DNA of 64,000 nucleotides from Kitasatospora albolonga (GTDB lineage: Bacteria; Actinomycetota; Actinomycetes; Streptomycetales; Streptomycetaceae). The notes under the pieces were generated by a model, which was given only the letters and a program-made list of their open reading frames with translations, searched no databases and was not told where the DNA came from. Positions 60,910 through 64,000 of the stretch are shown piece after piece. Position numbers and translations under genes: made by a program. The stretch spans positions 3,590,001 through 3,654,000 of the forward strand of contig CP020563.1 of the NCBI GenBank assembly GCA_002082585.1, given 5' to 3'. Position 1 is the stretch's first letter, and every line of letters begins with the position of its first letter.

Positions 60910-61950
60910 ATGCAGTGGGACGACATCTACATCGCCGGTCTCGGTGTCTATCTGCCACCGCCGGTCGCCGCCGCTGACGCGGTCGCGGCGGGGGAGTACG
61001 ACGCCGAGGAGTGCGAGGCGAACGGCATCACGTCGGTTCTGGTCGAGCCGGAGAAGGCCGGGCCCGAGATGGCGGTGCTGGCCGCCCGGGACGCGATCAC
61101 GCACTCCTCCGTCAACACCGCCGACATCCGGATGGTGTTCCACTCCAGCCTCTGGTACCAGGGCGTGGACATGTGGCCCGCGGCCTCCTATGTGGCGCGC
61201 TTCTCGGTGGGCGAGAGCGTTATGGCCTTCGACCTCCAGCAGCAGTGCAACGCGGCCGTGGGCGGTATGGACCTGGCGGCCTCGCGGCTGGTGTTCGAGA
61301 AGGGCGGTGCGGCGCTGCTGACCACGGGCGACCGCTTCTGCCTGCCGGGCGTGGACCGCTGGCGCACCGAGAAGGGCCTGCCGTACGGCGACGGCGGCAC
61401 GGCGATGGTGCTGTCGACCGAGGGCGGCTTCGCCCGGCTGCTGTCGACCGCGACCGTCTCGGACAACGGGCTGGAGCAGGTGCTGCGCGGTGAGCGCTTC
61501 CACGACAGCTACCAGCCGGGGCCGCTGGACATCAGCAGCCGTATCGAGCACCACTTCGCCCACCACGGCGGGATGCGCGCCTCGACGGTGCGGCTCGCGG
61601 AGGCCGTGCGCACCTCGGTGATGAGCGCCCTGGCGGAGGCCAAGACGGAGCTGGCCGACCTGGGCGGTGTGGTCATCCCGGCCGCCGGCCGCGCCAAGCT
61701 GGACTGGCAGCTCAGCCAGCTGGTCGGTGTGGAGGAGGAGCAGACGACCTGGCCGTTCGCCAGGACGCACGGGCACCTGGGCGCCGGGGACCAGTTCGCC
61801 GGGCTGCGGCACCTGATCGCGCAGAAGGTCGTCGGCGCCGGTGACCGGGTGCTGATCGTCGGCGGCGGCGCGGGGCTGACCTGCACCAGCGCCGTCGTGG
61901 AGGTGCTGGGCCCGCTGCCCGAGCCGACCGAGCGGACGTGGCCGCAGTGA
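60910..61950 (+). CDS. Ketoacyl-ACP synthase III (FabH)-like enzyme of a biosynthetic cluster
   Basis: 346 aa, thiolase fold. IYIAGLGVYLPPPVAAADAV at the N-terminus, DIRMVFHSSLWYQGVDMWPA, and the nucleophile in FDLQQQCNAAVGGMDLAASR (Cys113). LTTGDRFCLPG, PYGDGGTAMVLSTEGGFARL, and a C-terminal RTHGHLGAGDQFAGLRHLIA with the catalytic His region and VLIVGGGAGLTCTSAVVE follow. It resembles the divergent KAS III branch of natural-product clusters that acylates or ligates rather than FabH of fatty-acid synthesis. ATG at 60910 with AAGGAG upstream. The next two genes overlap by 4 nt each, forming an operon. Confidence 0.85.
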   Translation: MQWDDIYIAGLGVYLPPPVAAADAVAAGEYDAEECEANGITSVLVEPEKAGPEMAVLAARDAITHSSVNTADIRMVFHSSLWYQGVDMWPAASYVARFSVGESVMAFDLQQQCNAAVGGMDLAASRLVFEKGGAALLTTGDRFCLPGVDRWRTEKGLPYGDGGTAMVLSTEGGFARLLSTATVSDNGLEQVLRGERFHDSYQPGPLDISSRIEHHFAHHGGMRASTVRLAEAVRTSVMSALAEAKTELADLGGVVIPAAGRAKLDWQLSQLVGVEEEQTTWPFARTHGHLGAGDQFAGLRHLIAQKVVGAGDRVLIVGGGAGLTCTSAVVEVLGPLPEPTERTWPQ

Positions 61951-63557
61951 CGCGGGAGCCGGACGGGCAGGCCGGGGCGGACAGGCAGGCCGCGCCGGAC
62001 CAGCACGACGGGCCGAACGAGCACGCCAGGCCGCCCGTGCCGTCCGTGCCGTCCAGCCCTGGTCAGGTGTCCGCGATGCTGGCCGACGCAGTCCTCCGTA
62101 CGCCCTCGGCGCCCGCCGTCCGGGACGCCGAACGCGCCTGGACCTACCGCGAGTTGGACGTCGCCGCCAACGCCGTACGGGACACGCTGACGCGGTCCGG
62201 GGTGCGGCCGGGTGACCGGGTCGCGCTGCGGTCGCGGAACCGCTGTGAGGTGGCGGCCGCGTTGTTCGGCACCTTGCGGGCGGGCGCCGCGCTGGTGCCG
62301 CTGAGCCCGCAGCTGCCGCCGTCCGGGCTGGCCCAGGTGCTGGCGGACGCCGAACCGGCCGCGCTGCTCGCCCCGGCCAAGGAGCTGCCGGAGCTGCCCG
62401 GGGTGCCGTGCCCGGTGCTGACCCTGGAGGACGCGGTGGTGCCCGAGGCGTCGTCCACGCCCGGTCAGGACGCGCCCGGCCAGGACGCACCCGCCGATCC
62501 GTCGGCCACCGCGCTGCTCGTCTACACCTCCGGCTCCACCTCCGCGCCGAAGGGCGTCATCTGCCCGCACTCCGCAGTCGACTTCGCCGCCCGGGCCATC
62601 AACCAGCGCCTGAGATACCGCAGTTCGGACGTCGTCCTGGTCGGTTCACCGTTCTCCTTCGACTACGGGCTCTACCAGCTGCTGCTGTCGGTGCTGGCGG
62701 GCGCCGAACTGGTCCTGGCGGACGCGGAGGACCCGGTCGGCATGGTGAAGCTGGTACGGCGCACCCGGGCCACCGTCCTGCCGATCGTGCCGTCCACCGC
62801 GCGCATGCTGTCCCGGCTCGCACGGCGCGGCGAACGCATCGACCACGTACGGATGTTCACCAACACCGGGGCCGCGCTGACGGCCTCGGACATCCAGGGG
62901 CTGCGGGACGCCTTCCCGGGGTGCTCGGTGGTGCTGATGTACGGGATCACCGAGTGCAAGCGGGTGACGATCGCCGGGCCGGACGTGGACCTCACCCGGC
63001 CCGGCTCGTCCGGCACCGCGCTGGACGGCACGGTCGTACGGATCATCGACGAGGCGGGCGAGGAGGCCGCGCCGGGGGTCATCGGCGAGATCACCGTGAC
63101 CGGCCCGCACGTCATGGCGGGCTACCGGGGCGCGCCGGAGCTGACCGCCCAGCGCTACGACACCGACCCCTTCGGCGGCGGGCGGCGGCTGCGTACCGGC
63201 GACTACGGCAGTCTCGACGCGGACGGGCACCTCTACTTCCACGGCAGGCGGGACGACCAGTTCAAACGGCGCGGTGTGCGGGCGTCGTTGATCGAGGTCG
63301 AGGCGGCGGCGGCCCGGGTGCCGGGCGTCGGCACGGTCGCGGTGCTGCCGCCGGAGGGCGCCAGCGACCTGACGCTGTTCGTCACCGGCGACCGCGAGCC
63401 GCAGGAGGTGCTGGACGAGCTGGCCGGGCTGCTGGAACCGGCGAAGGTGCCGGCCGACTGCCACCGCCTGCCCGAGCTGCCGCTGACCGGCAACGGCAAG
63501 ACCGACAAGAAGCGGCTGCGGGAGATGCTGCGGCCGACGACCGGGAGTACGACGTGA
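61947..63557 (+). CDS. AMP-binding (acyl/amino acid adenylate-forming) ligase
   Basis: 536 aa. Motifs in order: LLVYTSGSTSAPKGVICPHS (A3, about residues 190-209), MLSRLARRGER ... NTGAALTASDIQGLRDAFPG, VLMYGITECKRV (A5), GEITVTGPHVMAGYRG, LRTGDYGSLDADGHLYFHGR (A7/A8) and PLTGNGKTDKKRL with the catalytic Lys near the end. It activates a carboxylic acid as acyl-AMP, probably for transfer to CoA, a carrier or an amine. The first 25 residues are low-complexity. I chose GTG 61947 (4-nt overlap with the KAS gene stop); GTG 61938 is possible. Confidence 0.9.
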   Translation: MTREPDGQAGADRQAAPDQHDGPNEHARPPVPSVPSSPGQVSAMLADAVLRTPSAPAVRDAERAWTYRELDVAANAVRDTLTRSGVRPGDRVALRSRNRCEVAAALFGTLRAGAALVPLSPQLPPSGLAQVLADAEPAALLAPAKELPELPGVPCPVLTLEDAVVPEASSTPGQDAPGQDAPADPSATALLVYTSGSTSAPKGVICPHSAVDFAARAINQRLRYRSSDVVLVGSPFSFDYGLYQLLLSVLAGAELVLADAEDPVGMVKLVRRTRATVLPIVPSTARMLSRLARRGERIDHVRMFTNTGAALTASDIQGLRDAFPGCSVVLMYGITECKRVTIAGPDVDLTRPGSSGTALDGTVVRIIDEAGEEAAPGVIGEITVTGPHVMAGYRGAPELTAQRYDTDPFGGGRRLRTGDYGSLDADGHLYFHGRRDDQFKRRGVRASLIEVEAAAARVPGVGTVAVLPPEGASDLTLFVTGDREPQEVLDELAGLLEPAKVPADCHRLPELPLTGNGKTDKKRLREMLRPTTGSTT

Positions 63558-64000
63558 CCATCCCAGAACCGACGCGCGCGGCACGGCTGTTGGCCACCTA
63601 CGGCAGCCCGCTGTACGTCTACGACCTCGACCGGGTGCGGGCGGCGCTGGCCGACCTGCGCGCCGCACTGCCGCAGGGCGCCCACGTCCTGTACTCGCTC
63701 AAGGCCAACCCCCACATCGACCTCGTACGGGAGCTGCTGGCAGGCGGCTGCCGCGCCGAGCTCTCCTCCACCGGCGAGCTGAACACCGCGCTCGCGGCCG
63801 GTGCCGACCCGGCCACCTGCTTCTACACCGGCCCCGGCAAGACCGCCGAGGAGCTCCGCACCGCGATCACCGCCGGGGTGCGCACCTTCTCCACCGAATC
63901 GCTGGTGGATCTGCGCCGGGTGGCGCGGGTCGCCCGGGAGAGCGGGCGGGAGGTGGACTGCGTCCTGCGGGTCAACGGCGCCGAGGCGCCCGGCAGCGCG
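63554..64000 (+). CDS. Diaminopimelate-decarboxylase-like (fold-type III) PLP enzyme, 3' end outside the window
   Basis: GTG 63554 overlaps the ligase stop by 4 nt. Visible 149 residues: VTIPEPTRAARLLATYGSPL, YVYDLDRVRAALADLRAALP, then the PLP-lysine motif VLYSLKANPHIDLVRELLAG, then AELSSTGELNTALAAGADPA and FYTGPGKTAEELRTAITAGV. These are typical of the alanine-racemase-fold decarboxylases (DAP, ornithine/arginine) and their natural-product relatives. With the adenylating ligase and KAS III-like enzyme it suggests a pathway that joins an amine or decarboxylated amino acid with an acyl unit. The gene and the cluster continue beyond the window. Confidence 0.88.
   Translation, partial: MTIPEPTRAARLLATYGSPLYVYDLDRVRAALADLRAALPQGAHVLYSLKANPHIDLVRELLAGGCRAELSSTGELNTALAAGADPATCFYTGPGKTAEELRTAITAGVRTFSTESLVDLRRVARVARESGREVDCVLRVNGAEAPGSA

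Overview
This is a GC-rich actinobacterial chromosome segment, almost certainly Streptomyces. The evidence is strong third-position GC, frequent GTG starts, 4-nt stop/start overlaps, and a conserved core of fba-pyrE, clpB, dnaK-grpE-dnaJ-hspR and dcd. An exact parS site (3154-3167) suggests the core lies in the central, origin-proximal part of a linear chromosome. No rRNA, CRISPR array or intact integrase was seen.

Region by region. (1) 1-9.8 kb is housekeeping: MFS N-terminus, MalY/PatB-type aminotransferase, fructose-bisphosphate aldolase, parS, orotate phosphoribosyltransferase, aldose-epimerase-like protein, SRPBCC membrane protein, membrane spermidine-synthase-like protein, DUF2617 protein and a second aminotransferase. 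(2) 9.8-13 kb is a small accessory patch: a RelE-like toxin with its antitoxin, a decayed paralogue, and a frameshifted XRE/DUF5753 regulator with its DUF397 partner. (3) 13-27.3 kb holds the HspR heat-shock regulon: clpB and dnaK-grpE-dnaJ-hspR, with HAIR operators in front of clpB and dnaK. Lying between them is an unusual locus (17.2-22.8 kb). It contains a secreted peptide with five D-(I/L)-G-W repeats, a Rieske-like protein lacking its ligands, three tandem TrmB/LuxR-type regulators, a 56-aa peptide ending in a DIAWDSW-containing tail, and a JmjC/cupin oxygenase. I consider this the best candidate for an undescribed peptide system. (4) 27.5-33.7 kb returns to core: sugar transferase, EtfD-like Fe-S membrane protein, Yip1 protein, phosphoribosyltransferase, dcd and tRNA-Gly(CCC).

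(5) 33.7-46.9 kb is a tandem stack of three genomic-island remnants in the tRNA-Gly gene. The 44-bp tRNA 3' end recurs at 43967, 45844 (degenerate) and 46888. Island 1 (10.3 kb) carries a dehydrogenase, an XRE regulator, a SIR2-like protein, broken nucleotide-sugar dehydrogenase and MazG genes, a DUF6978/DUF1828-like pair, and an AT-richer RelA/SpoT synthetase fused to a LOTUS-like domain. Island 2 (1.9 kb) carries a 519-bp duplicate of the island-1 start, an orphan Rhs toxin tip with putative immunity protein, and a dead antitoxin. Island 3 (1 kb) is essentially one antitoxin/PIN-toxin pair with a palindromic operator.

(6) 47-49.5 kb holds uncharacterised genes and an SMI1/KNR4 protein behind a perfect 24-bp palindrome. 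(7) 50-55.8 kb is a circular-bacteriocin locus: histidine kinase/response regulator, an uberolysin-like precursor ending in Trp, a membrane protein, an ABC ATPase and a decayed small membrane protein, followed by immunity-like genes. (8) 55.8-60.6 kb holds a second two-component system, VanZ, DUF4287 and MFS genes. (9) 60.9-64 kb is the start of a biosynthetic cluster (KAS III-like enzyme, adenylate-forming ligase, PLP decarboxylase) that runs off the window.

Several disrupted genes break at single-base changes in G or C runs. These may be real decay or consensus errors, and the distinction matters for judging whether the bacteriocin locus is functional.
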